Below, in pieces: positions 20,043-27,620 of a stretch of DNA of 64,000 nucleotides. The notes beneath the pieces are model-generated. The model did not search any database and was not told the origin of the DNA. It worked only from the letters and a program-made list of their open reading frames with translations. Location: the NCBI GenBank assembly GCA_017622845.1, contig JAGAQJ010000044.1, positions 46,929-110,928 on the forward strand, given 5' to 3'. Position numbers and translations under genes: made by a program. The stretch comes from Lachnospiraceae bacterium (GTDB taxonomy: Bacteria > Bacillota > Clostridia > Lachnospirales > Lachnospiraceae). Each line of letters opens with the position of its first letter. Position 1 is the stretch's first letter.

Positions 20043-20603
20043 ATGAGACAGAATCCGAAACCGCAGGAAATATACAGGCATTTTAAGGGAAACCTTTATC
20101 AGATTATTACCATCGCACGCCACTCGGAAACAGGGGAAAAGATGGTTGTATACCAGCAGCTCTATGCACCTTATGAAGTCTACGTACGGCCGCTTGAGAT
20201 GTTTATGGGCAGGATTGACACAAAGAAGTATCCGAATGAGAAGCAAACCTACCGTTTTGAGAAAACAGATGCCGGAGCTGGAGAAACAGTCCGGCAGCCT
20301 CAGGAGACTCCGGCAGAGACAGGAAAAGAGGAACCAGCGGCAGCCCGTGTACAGGAGCCTGCCGGAAATGAAGACGGCTTTGAACTCGACCCGGGGATAG
20401 TGGAGTTTCTTGATGCAGACAGCTACGAGAAAAAGCTCCAGATACTCAGCGCGCTTCACCCGAGAATAACGGACGCAATGATTGATACCATGGCGGTGAG
20501 CCTTGACACGGAAATCAAGGAAGGCGATATCGAGATGCGTTACAGCGAAATCAAAAACTGCCTGATTACGATGGAGCGCTTTGAGTGCAACAGACTCAGA
20601 TAA
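20043..20603 (+). CDS. DUF1653-domain protein
   Basis: 186 residues from ATG 20043, 12 bases after AAAGGAGG; the longer frame begins with TTG and lacks a ribosome site. The N-terminal ~60 residues form a DUF1653 domain: Y-R-H-F-K-G-N-L-Y-Q, then a central M-V-V-Y-Q-Q-L-Y, then R-P-L-E-M-F-M. The function of this small beta domain is not known. A Glu/Ala/Pro linker (about 75-115) leads to a C-terminal helical part (L-D-A-D-S-Y-E-K-K-L) of about 70 residues. The stop is 26 bases before the glycosyltransferase gene, so they probably share a transcript. Confidence 0.8.
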   Translation: MRQNPKPQEIYRHFKGNLYQIITIARHSETGEKMVVYQQLYAPYEVYVRPLEMFMGRIDTKKYPNEKQTYRFEKTDAGAGETVRQPQETPAETGKEEPAAARVQEPAGNEDGFELDPGIVEFLDADSYEKKLQILSALHPRITDAMIDTMAVSLDTEIKEGDIEMRYSEIKNCLITMERFECNRLR

Positions 20604-20629
20604 AACTCAGATAAGAAAAGGAGTGTAGT

Positions 20630-21655
20630 ATGAAATTATTATCAATTGCAATTCCCTGTTATAATTCAGCGGCATATATGCGCAAATGCATTGATTCCCT
20701 GCTTCCGGGCGGTGAAGATGTGGAAATTATTATTGTAAATGACGGTTCAAGCGACAATACGCCTGACATTGCCGAGGAGTACAGAGAACGTTTTCCGGGC
20801 ATCGTGAAGGTGGTCAATAAGGAAAACGGCGGACATGGTTCCGCAGTAAATACAGGTATCGAGCATGCCGGCGGTCTGTACTTTAAGGTTGTGGACAGTG
20901 ATGACTGGGTGAACCAGAGTGCATATATCCAAATATTAAATAAGCTCAAAGAGCTGCTGAAAGATGGAAATTCCGTTGACATGTTTATCAGCAATTTTGT
21001 CTATGAGAAGGAAGGGGAAAAGCGCAAAAAAGTCATGAAGTATCACCATGCCCTGCCGCAGGACGAGATTTTTACATGGAAAGATATCCATCATTTCAGA
21101 GTGGGGCAGTATATATTGATGCATTCTGTCATATACAGGACAAACCTGCTTCGTGAATGTGGATTGAAGCTTCCTGAGCATACCTTTTATGTGGATAACA
21201 TTTTTGTGTTCAATCCGCTTCCTTATGTTAAGACAATGTACTATCTGGATGTGAATTTTTACCGTTATTATATCGGCAGGGCCGACCAGTCGGTCAACGA
21301 GCAGGTTATGATTGGCAGAATCGACCAGCAGATCAAGGTCAATAAGCTGATGGTCGATTATTATACAGCAGAAAAGCAGCGCATCTTTGCAAACGGCAAG
21401 GTGAGAAAATACATGGTAAATTATCTTGATATTATTACTACGGTATCCTCCGTACTGCTGATTCGCTCCGGACTTGATGAAAATCTCGAAAAGAAAAAGG
21501 AGCTGTGGCAGTATATCCGCACAAAAGATAAAATGCTGTGGACAAGGCTTCGCGGAGGGATTCTCGGCAATGCAATGAATCTTCCGGGAAAGCTTGGAAG
21601 AAAGATTACAATAGACGGATATAAAATCTGCCAGCGGATTTTTCACTTTAATTGA
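20630..21655 (+). CDS. family 2 glycosyltransferase
   Basis: 341 residues, GT-A fold. The nucleotide-sugar part has S-I-A-I-P-C-Y-N at the start, I-I-I-V-N-D-G-S-S-D-N-T near 34-44, and the metal-binding D-S-D-D-W near 90. The remaining ~200 residues lack membrane helices and are Tyr/Lys-rich. It probably adds a sugar to a cell-surface glycan or lipid from the cytoplasmic side. Donor and acceptor cannot be told. It follows the DUF1653 gene and precedes glyA, which has its own promoter. AAGGAG precedes ATG 20630. Confidence 0.88.
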   Translation: MKLLSIAIPCYNSAAYMRKCIDSLLPGGEDVEIIIVNDGSSDNTPDIAEEYRERFPGIVKVVNKENGGHGSAVNTGIEHAGGLYFKVVDSDDWVNQSAYIQILNKLKELLKDGNSVDMFISNFVYEKEGEKRKKVMKYHHALPQDEIFTWKDIHHFRVGQYILMHSVIYRTNLLRECGLKLPEHTFYVDNIFVFNPLPYVKTMYYLDVNFYRYYIGRADQSVNEQVMIGRIDQQIKVNKLMVDYYTAEKQRIFANGKVRKYMVNYLDIITTVSSVLLIRSGLDENLEKKKELWQYIRTKDKMLWTRLRGGILGNAMNLPGKLGRKITIDGYKICQRIFHFN

Positions 21656-21663
21656 CATAACGC

Positions 21664-21692
21664 TTGTAAAAATACAAAAAAACAGTTATACT
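21664..21692 (+). promoter_or_regulatory. promoter for glyA
   Basis: TTGTAA 21664-21669, 17-base spacer, TATACT 21687-21692, about 35 bases before the gene. Confidence 0.6.
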
Positions 21693-21729
21693 AAAACGGA
21701 TTATAATACAGATAACGGAGGAAGGATTC

Positions 21730-22968
21730 ATGTATTCACTTGATGAAGTAAAGAAAGTAGACCCTCAGATAGCAGATGCCATCATAGAGGAGAAGGAAAG
21801 ACAGAACAGCCATATTGAGCTGATAGCATCGGAAAACTGGGTCAGCAAGGCAGTTATGGCTGCAATGGGAAGCCCGCTGACCAATAAATACGCCGAAGGA
21901 TATCCCGGAAAGAGATATTATGGCGGCTGTGAATGTGTCGATGTGGTGGAAAATCTTGCTATTGAGCGTGCAAAGAAGCTGTTTGGATGCGATTATGCAA
22001 ATGTACAGCCTCATTCAGGCGCACAGGCAAATATGGCAGTGCAGTTTGCCATTTTACAGCCGGGCGATACCATCATGGGCATGAACCTTGACCATGGCGG
22101 ACATCTGACACATGGCTCTCCGGTCAACATGTCAGGAAAATATTTCCATGTAGTGCCTTATGGCGTAGATGACAACGGCTTTCTTGATTATGATAAAATG
22201 AGAGAGCTGGCATTGGAGTGCAGGCCCAAAATGATTATTGCAGGTGCAAGCGCATATGCAAGGACAATCGACTTCAAGCGTTTCCGGGAGGTGTGCGATG
22301 AGGTTGGCGCAGTGCTCATGGTTGATATGGCGCATATCGCAGGCTTAGTGGCAGCAGGACTTCATCCAAGCCCGATTCCATATGCGGATGTCGTTACTAC
22401 AACAACACACAAGACACTGAGAGGACCGCGCGGCGGATTGATTCTTGCAAACAAAGAAGCCGCTGAGAAATACAACTTTAATAAAGCGATTTTCCCGGGC
22501 ATTCAGGGAGGACCGTTAATGCATGTGATTGCAGCAAAGGCTGTCTGCTTCCAGGAGGCGCTTACAGATGAGTTTAAGGCATATCAGCAGCAGATTGTTA
22601 AGAATGCGCAGGCTCTCTGCAGCGGATTGACAAGCAGAGGAATCAAGATTGTTTCCGGCGGCACGGACAATCATTTAATGCTTGTAGACCTGACTACATA
22701 TGACCTTACAGGCAAGGCAGTTGAGAAGCTTATGGACGAGGCGCATATCACCTGCAACAAGAATACGATTCCGAATGATCCGAAGTCTCCATTTGTCACA
22801 AGCGGTATCAGGCTTGGAACACCTGCTGTTACAAGCCGTGGCATGAAGGAAGACGACATGGACCGTATTGCAGAGGCAATTGCTATGGTCATTAAGGAGC
22901 AGGAGAATGGGGTGGCTGGTGCACGTGCCATCGTACAGTCGCTCACAGACAAATATCCGTTAATTTAA
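21730..22968 (+). CDS. glyA: serine hydroxymethyltransferase
   Basis: 412 residues, the normal size. A PLP enzyme that interconverts serine and glycine and loads one-carbon units on tetrahydrofolate, in the cytoplasm. Key elements: the E-L-I-A-S-E-N-W start, the [13 protein letters not shown] loop, and [14 protein letters not shown] with the PLP lysine. The TAACGGAGGA ribosome site precedes ATG 21730. The one-carbon units feed the purine steps encoded further right and connect with DHFR at 35.3 kb. Confidence 0.97.
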   Translation: MYSLDEVKKVDPQIADAIIEEKERQNSHIELIASENWVSKAVMAAMGSPLTNKYAEGYPGKRYYGGCECVDVVENLAIERAKKLFGCDYANVQPHSGAQANMAVQFAILQPGDTIMGMNLDHGGHLTHGSPVNMSGKYFHVVPYGVDDNGFLDYDKMRELALECRPKMIIAGASAYARTIDFKRFREVCDEVGAVLMVDMAHIAGLVAAGLHPSPIPYADVVTTTTHKTLRGPRGGLILANKEAAEKYNFNKAIFPGIQGGPLMHVIAAKAVCFQEALTDEFKAYQQQIVKNAQALCSGLTSRGIKIVSGGTDNHLMLVDLTTYDLTGKAVEKLMDEAHITCNKNTIPNDPKSPFVTSGIRLGTPAVTSRGMKEDDMDRIAEAIAMVIKEQENGVAGARAIVQSLTDKYPLI

Positions 22969-22989
22969 ATTGAACTGATATGGATTTGG

Positions 22990-23033
22990 AACCGGTATGC
23001 TGTATACCATGCTTCGGATATGGCATACCGGTT
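22990..23033 (+). terminator. hairpin after glyA, probable terminator
   Basis: Eleven-base arms (22990-23000 with 23023-23033) plus inner pairing. The tail after it is only moderately T-rich, so efficiency is uncertain. Confidence 0.45.
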
Positions 23034-23088
23034 GTTATGTAGGGAGTACCGTGTTTTACGCTTTAATATAAGGATATAATAAGTATTT

Positions 23089-24378
23089 ATGAAAAACGAA
23101 CAGACAAGCAGAGAGAAAAGAAGACGCAGACGCGTAAGAAATCAGATACTTGCCTATTTCACACTGATTGTGATTATGGCGCTTATCATAGCAGCAGGAT
23201 ATTTCAGTGTAAAAGGTGTTATCAGCTATGTAAAAAAATATAATGATAAGGTAAACAGAGTGATTGAGGAAGCGGAGTCGAGTGCAGCCGCTGAGCTTTC
23301 TGATGATATATACACTGGGGAACAGGAGAATAACACAGAGATCAGCACAGGCGGAGATACATCCGGAGAACAGCAGAGCGATCCGCTTGATGAATTGATA
23401 CAATCCCTATTAAATGACATGACTCTGGAGGAAATGGTGGCGGGAATGTTTATGGTGTCGCCGGAGTCGATAACAGGTGTTGGAACGGCAGTTCAGGCAG
23501 GCGACGGCACCAAGACCGCAATCACCGAAAATCCGGTCGGCGGAATTATCTATTCGGCAAAGAATTTTCAATCACAGGAACAATTCACTGAGATGATAGC
23601 AAACACAAGGGGGTATGCAAAATATCCGATTTTTACTGCGGTAAAGGCGGAATGCGGCGATAATACGGATTTCGGGCTGGAGGCGAGTGCAAAGGCTTCT
23701 GAGCTTACGGACACCGATGCTGTCAGAGAGGTGTATGGAAATATCGCGTCGAAGCTGGCTGGCTATGGGATTAACATGAATATGGCGCCGGTATCCGAGA
23801 TTGTATCGGAGGACGGAGAGCCATCGCTTCAGGGAAGAACGTTTGGCTCTGACGCTGCGGTTGCGGCGCCGCTTGTCAATGCAGCAGTGCAGGCAATGCA
23901 GGAAAAAGAGGTCAGCGCCGTTCTGCAGAAATTTCCCGGAACGGCAGCAGGCGCTAAGACCTTGGAGGAGCTTAAGAACAGTGAATTTGTGATATATGAT
24001 ATGGCGATAAAAAACGGCGTGGACTGTATCATGGTATCAAACGTACAGGTAAGTGGAGTGACAGGAGATGACACGCCGGCTTCTTTGTCCTCTGTTATGA
24101 TTCATGATGTGCTGAGAGATACCCTTGGTTTTCAGGGAGTTGTGATTACGGATTCGCTCAGCGACAGCGCCGTGACAGCAGGCTACAGCTCCGCTGATGC
24201 AGCCGTGGCAGCTATCAATGCAGGAGCAGATATGCTGTTAGAACCAGCCAATTATCAGGAAGCATATGAGGGAGTCCTTCAGGCAATTGCAGATGGAAAA
24301 ATCACGGAGGAGCGTATTCATGAGTCCATGTACCGCATTTATCGTGTAAAGTATAAGAATGCATTAGATGAATCATAG
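23089..24378 (+). CDS. membrane-anchored GH3-like protein, catalytic loop degenerate
   Basis: 429 residues. A basic N-terminus and one signal-anchor helix (about 19-40), a Glu/Ser-rich linker to about 95, then a GH3 N-terminal (NagZ-like) barrel. The nucleophile segment is kept (G-V-V-I-T-D, Asp355). However, the NagZ K-H-F-P-G-H-G-D-T region reads L-Q-K-F-P-G-T-A-A-G at about 279-288. The histidine of the usual acid/base Asp-His pair is missing, and the D-x-E-G-G-x-V substrate loop is replaced by A-E-C-G-D-N near 197-202. It may bind rather than cleave cell-wall glycan. The family is clear; activity is doubtful. Confidence 0.75.
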   Translation: MKNEQTSREKRRRRRVRNQILAYFTLIVIMALIIAAGYFSVKGVISYVKKYNDKVNRVIEEAESSAAAELSDDIYTGEQENNTEISTGGDTSGEQQSDPLDELIQSLLNDMTLEEMVAGMFMVSPESITGVGTAVQAGDGTKTAITENPVGGIIYSAKNFQSQEQFTEMIANTRGYAKYPIFTAVKAECGDNTDFGLEASAKASELTDTDAVREVYGNIASKLAGYGINMNMAPVSEIVSEDGEPSLQGRTFGSDAAVAAPLVNAAVQAMQEKEVSAVLQKFPGTAAGAKTLEELKNSEFVIYDMAIKNGVDCIMVSNVQVSGVTGDDTPASLSSVMIHDVLRDTLGFQGVVITDSLSDSAVTAGYSSADAAVAAINAGADMLLEPANYQEAYEGVLQAIADGKITEERIHESMYRIYRVKYKNALDES

Positions 24379-24407
24379 GAAGTATAAGAGTGTATGGGGG
24401 AAGGCTG

Positions 24408-24873
24408 ATGCTTGAAAAAGATGTTCGTACCTTGCATAACTTTGTTAAGAAATTTAAGAGGTTTCAGAAGCAATACTATCCTAAAAAGACAGAAGAAAAT
24501 GATAACGGCGAATGGGAAATCGGAATCCCTCCCCATCTCTTAATTGAAACTCTGGATTACCCCGAATGGTTCGAGCTTCTGTGCCGGCATAGTATTGAAA
24601 CGGATTATTATAATGCCCGATGGCAGTTTGCTGAACAAATAGGCAGCTATAAAGGGGAAAGTGTGAACATTTTCCCAAACAGGCGGAGGAATATGCCGTA
24701 AAATTTTGGAACAGAAATATCTATCGGGAAGATGAATACCAGAAAATCATGGCACTATATGCACTGCACAGAGTAAAATCTCCCTTATTGAAAAAATATA
24801 TTAAAAAGCTTATGAAACAGATTATGGCTATTTAAAAGGATGGGCGGATAAATATGCCGATGAAGCAGAGTAA
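24408..24873 (+). pseudogene. broken gene, two frameshifts
   Basis: A protein of about 155 residues can be followed across three frames. The first segment starts at ATG 24408 (M-L-E-K-D-V-R) and runs to about 24662. A shift there gives C-E-H-F-P-K-Q-A-E-E-Y-A-V-K-F-W and continues to about 24812. A second shift of one base in A-A-G-C-T-T-A-T restores Y-E-T-D-Y-G-Y-L-K-G-W-A-D to a stop at 24871-24873. The composition stays protein-like across the joins, so this is a decayed gene and not chance. I do not recognise the family; it looks helical and soluble. Confidence 0.65.
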
Positions 24874-24879
24874 TATAAA

Positions 24880-24915
24880 AAAGCCTCAGGGTGTGCGGAA
24901 CCTTGGGGCTTTCTT
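24880..24915 (+). terminator. terminator of the broken gene
   Basis: Imperfect stem (A-A-G-C-C-T-C-A-G-G with C-C-T-T-G-G-G-G-C-T-T), then TTTCTTG. Confidence 0.5.
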
Positions 24916-25001
24916 GTACATACCCTTGTAAACGGATAGCATGAGCTTATAAGAAAGATAACAACATTGCCTGACCAAATAACTTGGCTATTTTCCCGAT
25001 T

Positions 25002-25033
25002 GCAGATGTAGCCCGCTACGCCTGCGTTTTTTT
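25002..25033 (+). terminator. orphan terminator-like hairpin
   Basis: Paired segments 25002-25005/25022-25025 and 25008-25011/25016-25019, then seven T. No intact gene precedes it, so it is probably a leftover of a lost gene. Confidence 0.4.
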
Positions 25034-25116
25034 GTCATGCACACCCGAAAGAATATTCAGCACTCTTTACCATAATTACCAGATGGAAGCATATCAGAAA
25101 ACTTTAGAGTAATAAG

Positions 25117-25157
25117 ATAAAAACTTGCAATTGTTTTAATCTTTACAATTACAAGTT
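25117..25157 (-). terminator. tRNA-Gly terminator
   Basis: Thirteen-base arms (25122-25134 with 25145-25157, one mismatch), with the T run on the minus strand directly after the tRNA. Confidence 0.8.
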
Positions 25158-25165
25158 CTCCAGAG

Positions 25166-25238
25166 AGCGATAGACGGGGCTCGAACCCGCGGTCTCGACC
25201 TTGGCAAGGTCGCGCGTTACCAACTACGCCACTATCGC
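25166..25238 (-). tRNA. tRNA-Gly (anticodon GCC)
   Basis: Read on the minus strand it folds as a full cloverleaf. The seven-base acceptor stem is G-C-G-A-T-A-G with C-T-A-T-C-G-C. The D arm contains A-G-T-T-G-G-T, the anticodon loop is T-T-G-C-C-A-A, and the T arm contains G-G-T-T-C-G-A-G-C-C-C-C. The discriminator is U, typical for glycine. The CCA end is not encoded. It stands alone with its own terminator. Confidence 0.97.
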
Positions 25239-25370
25239 ATTCCTATATTGTTCATCTATGTCCTGCGAACAATATAGAGTTTACTATATTATTTTTCATC
25301 TGTCAACTATTATTTTCAATTTTTTTCAATCCCTGGAGACAATTCAGTCTTTTATGTATTCCTATCCGCC

Positions 25371-25413
25371 ACCCTTCGTCCTGACTAAAATAATCCATAA
25401 GGCTGAACTGTTA
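25371..25413 (+). repeat. dispersed repeat A, full copy
   Basis: 43 bases, 38 identical to 63531-63573. The 3' core A-A-G-G-C-T-G-A-A-C-T-G recurs at 27181, 33541 (inverted) and 48367. The rest of 25239-25443 shows no gene. Confidence 0.75.
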
Positions 25414-25443
25414 ATACATACTTCCATTAATTGTCATAATCTC

Positions 25444-25490
25444 TTGACTTTTTGAACACTGTTCAGTATAATAAAATTGAACGGTGTTCA
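25444..25490 (+). promoter_or_regulatory. tetR promoter with two palindromic operators
   Basis: TTGACT 25444-25449, 17-base spacer, TATAAT 25467-25472. Two perfect palindromes flank the -10: TGAACACTGTTCA at 25453-25465 and TGAACGGTGTTCA at 25478-25490, 25 bases centre to centre. Almost certainly the autoregulatory operators of the TetR protein that follows. Confidence 0.85.
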
Positions 25491-25504
25491 GCAGGAGGTG
25501 CGAT

Positions 25505-26077
25505 ATGGATAATAAAGAAGCAATCATACAGGCAACAATCGAACTCATCGAAGAAAACGGTGAGCATTTGGAAGAAATCACAGTTCGTGAAATATGTAAA
25601 AGAGCAGGTGTCGGATTAGGGCTTGTGAATTATCATTTTGGAAATAAGGATAAACTTATTGAACTATGTGTTGAGCGTATGATAAACAGGATTGTCGAAA
25701 ATTTTCAACATATACGGGAGAAAACAGAGGGACTTACGCCTTTTGAAAAATTGGAGTATCTCGGCAATATGACGCTTGATTTTCTGTTTGAACATTACGT
25801 TGTATCTAAAATTTCGGTTCTTACCGATATGCAGACGCCAAAAGACAATGACAATACGAACAGAACTTATATGGCATATCTACCGCTTGTTGCAGCCTGT
25901 CGTCCTGACCTTGATGAATCAAGCATCAGAAGAAAAACTTTTTGCCTGATTACGGTTATGCAGCAGATGTTCCTGCGGTATGACACAGTATCAAAGCTGA
26001 TGGATATTGATTTAACGATAAAAGAAAACCGCAGAGCGTGGCATAGGCAAATTCTTCACGATATTCTGGAGGGATAG
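25505..26077 (+). CDS. TetR-family transcriptional repressor
   Basis: 190 residues from ATG 25505, which follows AGGAGGTG; the longer frame starts inside the second operator. The N-terminal helix-turn-helix is typical: I-T-V-R-E-I-C-K-R-A-G-V-G-L-G-L-V-N-Y-H-F-G-N-K-D-K-L at about 24-50. The rest is the ligand and dimer domain. It sits three bases ahead of a flavoprotein gene and behind twin palindromes, so it most likely represses this two-gene operon and releases it on binding an unknown small molecule. Confidence 0.92.
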   Translation: MDNKEAIIQATIELIEENGEHLEEITVREICKRAGVGLGLVNYHFGNKDKLIELCVERMINRIVENFQHIREKTEGLTPFEKLEYLGNMTLDFLFEHYVVSKISVLTDMQTPKDNDNTNRTYMAYLPLVAACRPDLDESSIRRKTFCLITVMQQMFLRYDTVSKLMDIDLTIKENRRAWHRQILHDILEG

Positions 26078-26080
26078 AGA

Positions 26081-26797
26081 ATGAATATTACTGTCATAAA
26101 CGGAACAGAAAAACGAGGTGTAACTTACCGATTGAAAGAGATGTTTTTAGCAGAGTTTACGGATAAGGCGAACATTACGGAGTATTATCTTCCAAAGGAT
26201 TGTCCCAATTTCTGCAAAGGCTGTATAAGCTGTACGCTAAAAGGCGAAAACACCTGCAAAGACGCAGAGTACATCGGAAAAATTGATAAATCGCTTTTGG
26301 AAGCAGATTTGATTGTAATGACCTCTCCTGCCTATGTGTATCACGCTACGGGTCCAATGAAAGCGTTTCTCGACCATTTCGCATACCGCTGGATGCCCCA
26401 TCGTCCTGCTCCTGAAATGTTTGGAAAGAGGGCAGTGATTATCACGCAATGCTTAGGTGCGGGAGCAAAATCTGCGGCAAAAGATATCAAACACAGCTTA
26501 TCCTGGTGGGGCATTTCTAAGATCGGAATATTCACCGGTGCATTGATGGGTGATATTGTCTGGGAAAGACTTTCCGAAAAGAAGAAAGCAGAACTTACAA
26601 GAAAGATTAAAAAGTTATCTCAAACCTTTGTCCATATGGACTACAAAAAGCCTGCACATACAAATTTGATGACGAAAATCAAGTTCTCATTTTGCCGTAT
26701 GATGCAGCAATCGCTGCATAAAAACGACCCTGAATATCTCGATGGGAAATATTGGGCGGAGCAAGGCTGGCTTGGCAAAACCAGACCGTGGAAATAA
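26081..26797 (+). CDS. NADPH-dependent FMN reductase-like flavoprotein with Cys cluster motif
   Basis: 238 residues, flavodoxin fold. The N-terminus I-N-G-T-E-K-R-G forms the flavin phosphate loop, and S-P-A-Y-V-Y follows near residue 82. A C-x2-C-x2-C-x6-C arrangement (F-C-K-G-C-I-S-C then T-C) lies at about 45-59. This fits the iron-sulfur flavoprotein branch, in which FMN and a 4Fe-4S cluster pass electrons. It starts three bases after tetR, with its ribosome site GGAGGG overlapping the end of that gene. An inducible role in detoxifying or reducing a compound sensed by the TetR protein is inference. Confidence 0.85.
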   Translation: MNITVINGTEKRGVTYRLKEMFLAEFTDKANITEYYLPKDCPNFCKGCISCTLKGENTCKDAEYIGKIDKSLLEADLIVMTSPAYVYHATGPMKAFLDHFAYRWMPHRPAPEMFGKRAVIITQCLGAGAKSAAKDIKHSLSWWGISKIGIFTGALMGDIVWERLSEKKKAELTRKIKKLSQTFVHMDYKKPAHTNLMTKIKFSFCRMMQQSLHKNDPEYLDGKYWAEQGWLGKTRPWK

Positions 26798-26812
26798 CAG
26801 GTGAGAAATAAT

Positions 26813-26902
26813 ATGCCAAAAATTAATTCAGAATGGAAACGTTGTCCTGTCTGAAGTAAAAACACAGAGCTGATTAACGAAGCGGCAAAATTCAATTTGT
26901 AA
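26813..26902 (+). pseudogene. remnant of a cysteine-rich KTR-type small protein
   Basis: Starts M-P-K-I-N-S-E-W-K-R-C-P-V and then meets TGA (26852-26854) where the family has the second Cys of C-P-V-C. The frame continues S-K-N-T-E-L-I before TAA. Intact relatives are about 55-80 residues with several C-x2-C pairs, so this copy is truncated and dead. It lies directly after the flavoprotein gene. Confidence 0.45.
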
Positions 26903-26913
26903 AGGAGTATACT

Positions 26914-27198
26914 ATGTTGGTCAATATAGCAGAAACGTTTGAATTATTGTTCGATAAAAATAACAAGATTGGATATATAACATTACAGGAATTGTAAAAA
27001 AAGCGCTGAAACGGATTGTGTTTGTCCTTACATGGATAATTAAGCGATATGCCTGACAATGATAATTCTTATGTTCGTACAAAAGGGCTTACATTACTTG
27101 CCTATAAATGCAAAATGGGATAAAGATTATAAAATTGATGAAATCATTGATAAATATTTAAGACATATAACAGATGTTAAGCCGAAGGCTGAACTGTT
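26914..27198 (+). pseudogene. decayed HEAT-like (SufBD-annotated) gene
   Basis: AAAGGAG precedes ATG 26914, but the frame closes after 27 codons. Further right, from about 27049, D-N-S-Y-V-R-T-K-G-L-T-L-L-A appears. One frame shift on, N-A-K-W-D-K-D-Y-K-I-D-E-I-I-D-K-Y-L follows. Together these match the order of a Clostridia HEAT-like helical protein often labelled SufBD. At least two frame breaks and a large deletion are needed to explain it. Confidence 0.55.
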
Positions 27199-27201
27199 AC
27201 A
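27181..27201 (+). repeat. dispersed repeat A, short copy
   Basis: 21 bases identical to 48367-48387. It overlaps the end of the decayed gene. Confidence 0.65.
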
Positions 27202-27229
27202 ACTTTGTATTTTAATAAAATGTTATCTG

Positions 27230-27258
27230 TTGTCCCTGATAAAAAAATACGTTATAAT
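27230..27258 (+). promoter_or_regulatory. probable promoter for 27372-29951
   Basis: TTGTCC 27230-27235, 17-base spacer, TATAAT 27253-27258. Confidence 0.5.
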
Positions 27259-27279
27259 GTACACAAAAGCAAACGCATT

Positions 27280-27306
27280 AACTTAGCGTCAGCGTACAGG
27301 GGACAA
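27280..27306 (+). repeat. left inverted repeat of the GH95 block
   Basis: 27 bases that match, inverted and with a few changes, 30035-30060. The TTAGCGTC ends of the two copies point outward. Confidence 0.5.
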
Positions 27307-27371
27307 TACGGTCAGAAGCGCCCGACTCTGCGCTCCTGCATACTGATGCCAATAAAGAAAGAGGATAAGCT

Positions 27372-27578
27372 ATGGACAACACAAAGAAATTTAAGGAACG
27401 CTACCTTGCCGGTGAGATTGCATTTGAGGCAATTGATGATTACAGCTATGAGTGGGGTATGAGCGATGAGGAATGTACCCTTGCACAATATTTAGGACTG
27501 AATGCAGAGGAAGAAGATGCCTGGGTCAGTGAAAGCGACGAAGCACTGCAGGCGCTTTTGGATGCGCAGAAAAAATAG
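27372..27578 (+). CDS. small acidic protein of unknown function
   Basis: 68 residues, strongly acidic, predicted helical (Y-L-A-G-E-I-A-F-E-A-I-D-D-Y, then E-E-E-D-A-W-V). A good ribosome site (AAAGAGG) precedes ATG 27372. The sequence looks under selection: no stop-prone stretches, and codon use like its neighbours. I cannot name a family. It sits 42 bases before the GH95 gene and may share its promoter. Confidence 0.7.
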   Translation: MDNTKKFKERYLAGEIAFEAIDDYSYEWGMSDEECTLAQYLGLNAEEEDAWVSESDEALQALLDAQKK

Positions 27579-27620
27579 AGAAGCAGGAAAAAACGATATG
27601 ATGGAAGGGAAACCATAATT

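Noticed and set aside
25201-25455. 84-codon open frame on the plus strand
   Set aside because: It overlaps the tRNA-Gly gene and repeat A and has no ribosome site or protein-like composition.
26852-26854. In-frame TGA where relatives have Cys, possible selenocysteine
   Set aside because: The frame ends soon after and the expected downstream cysteines are missing, so it is a broken gene. No SECIS-like hairpin was seen.
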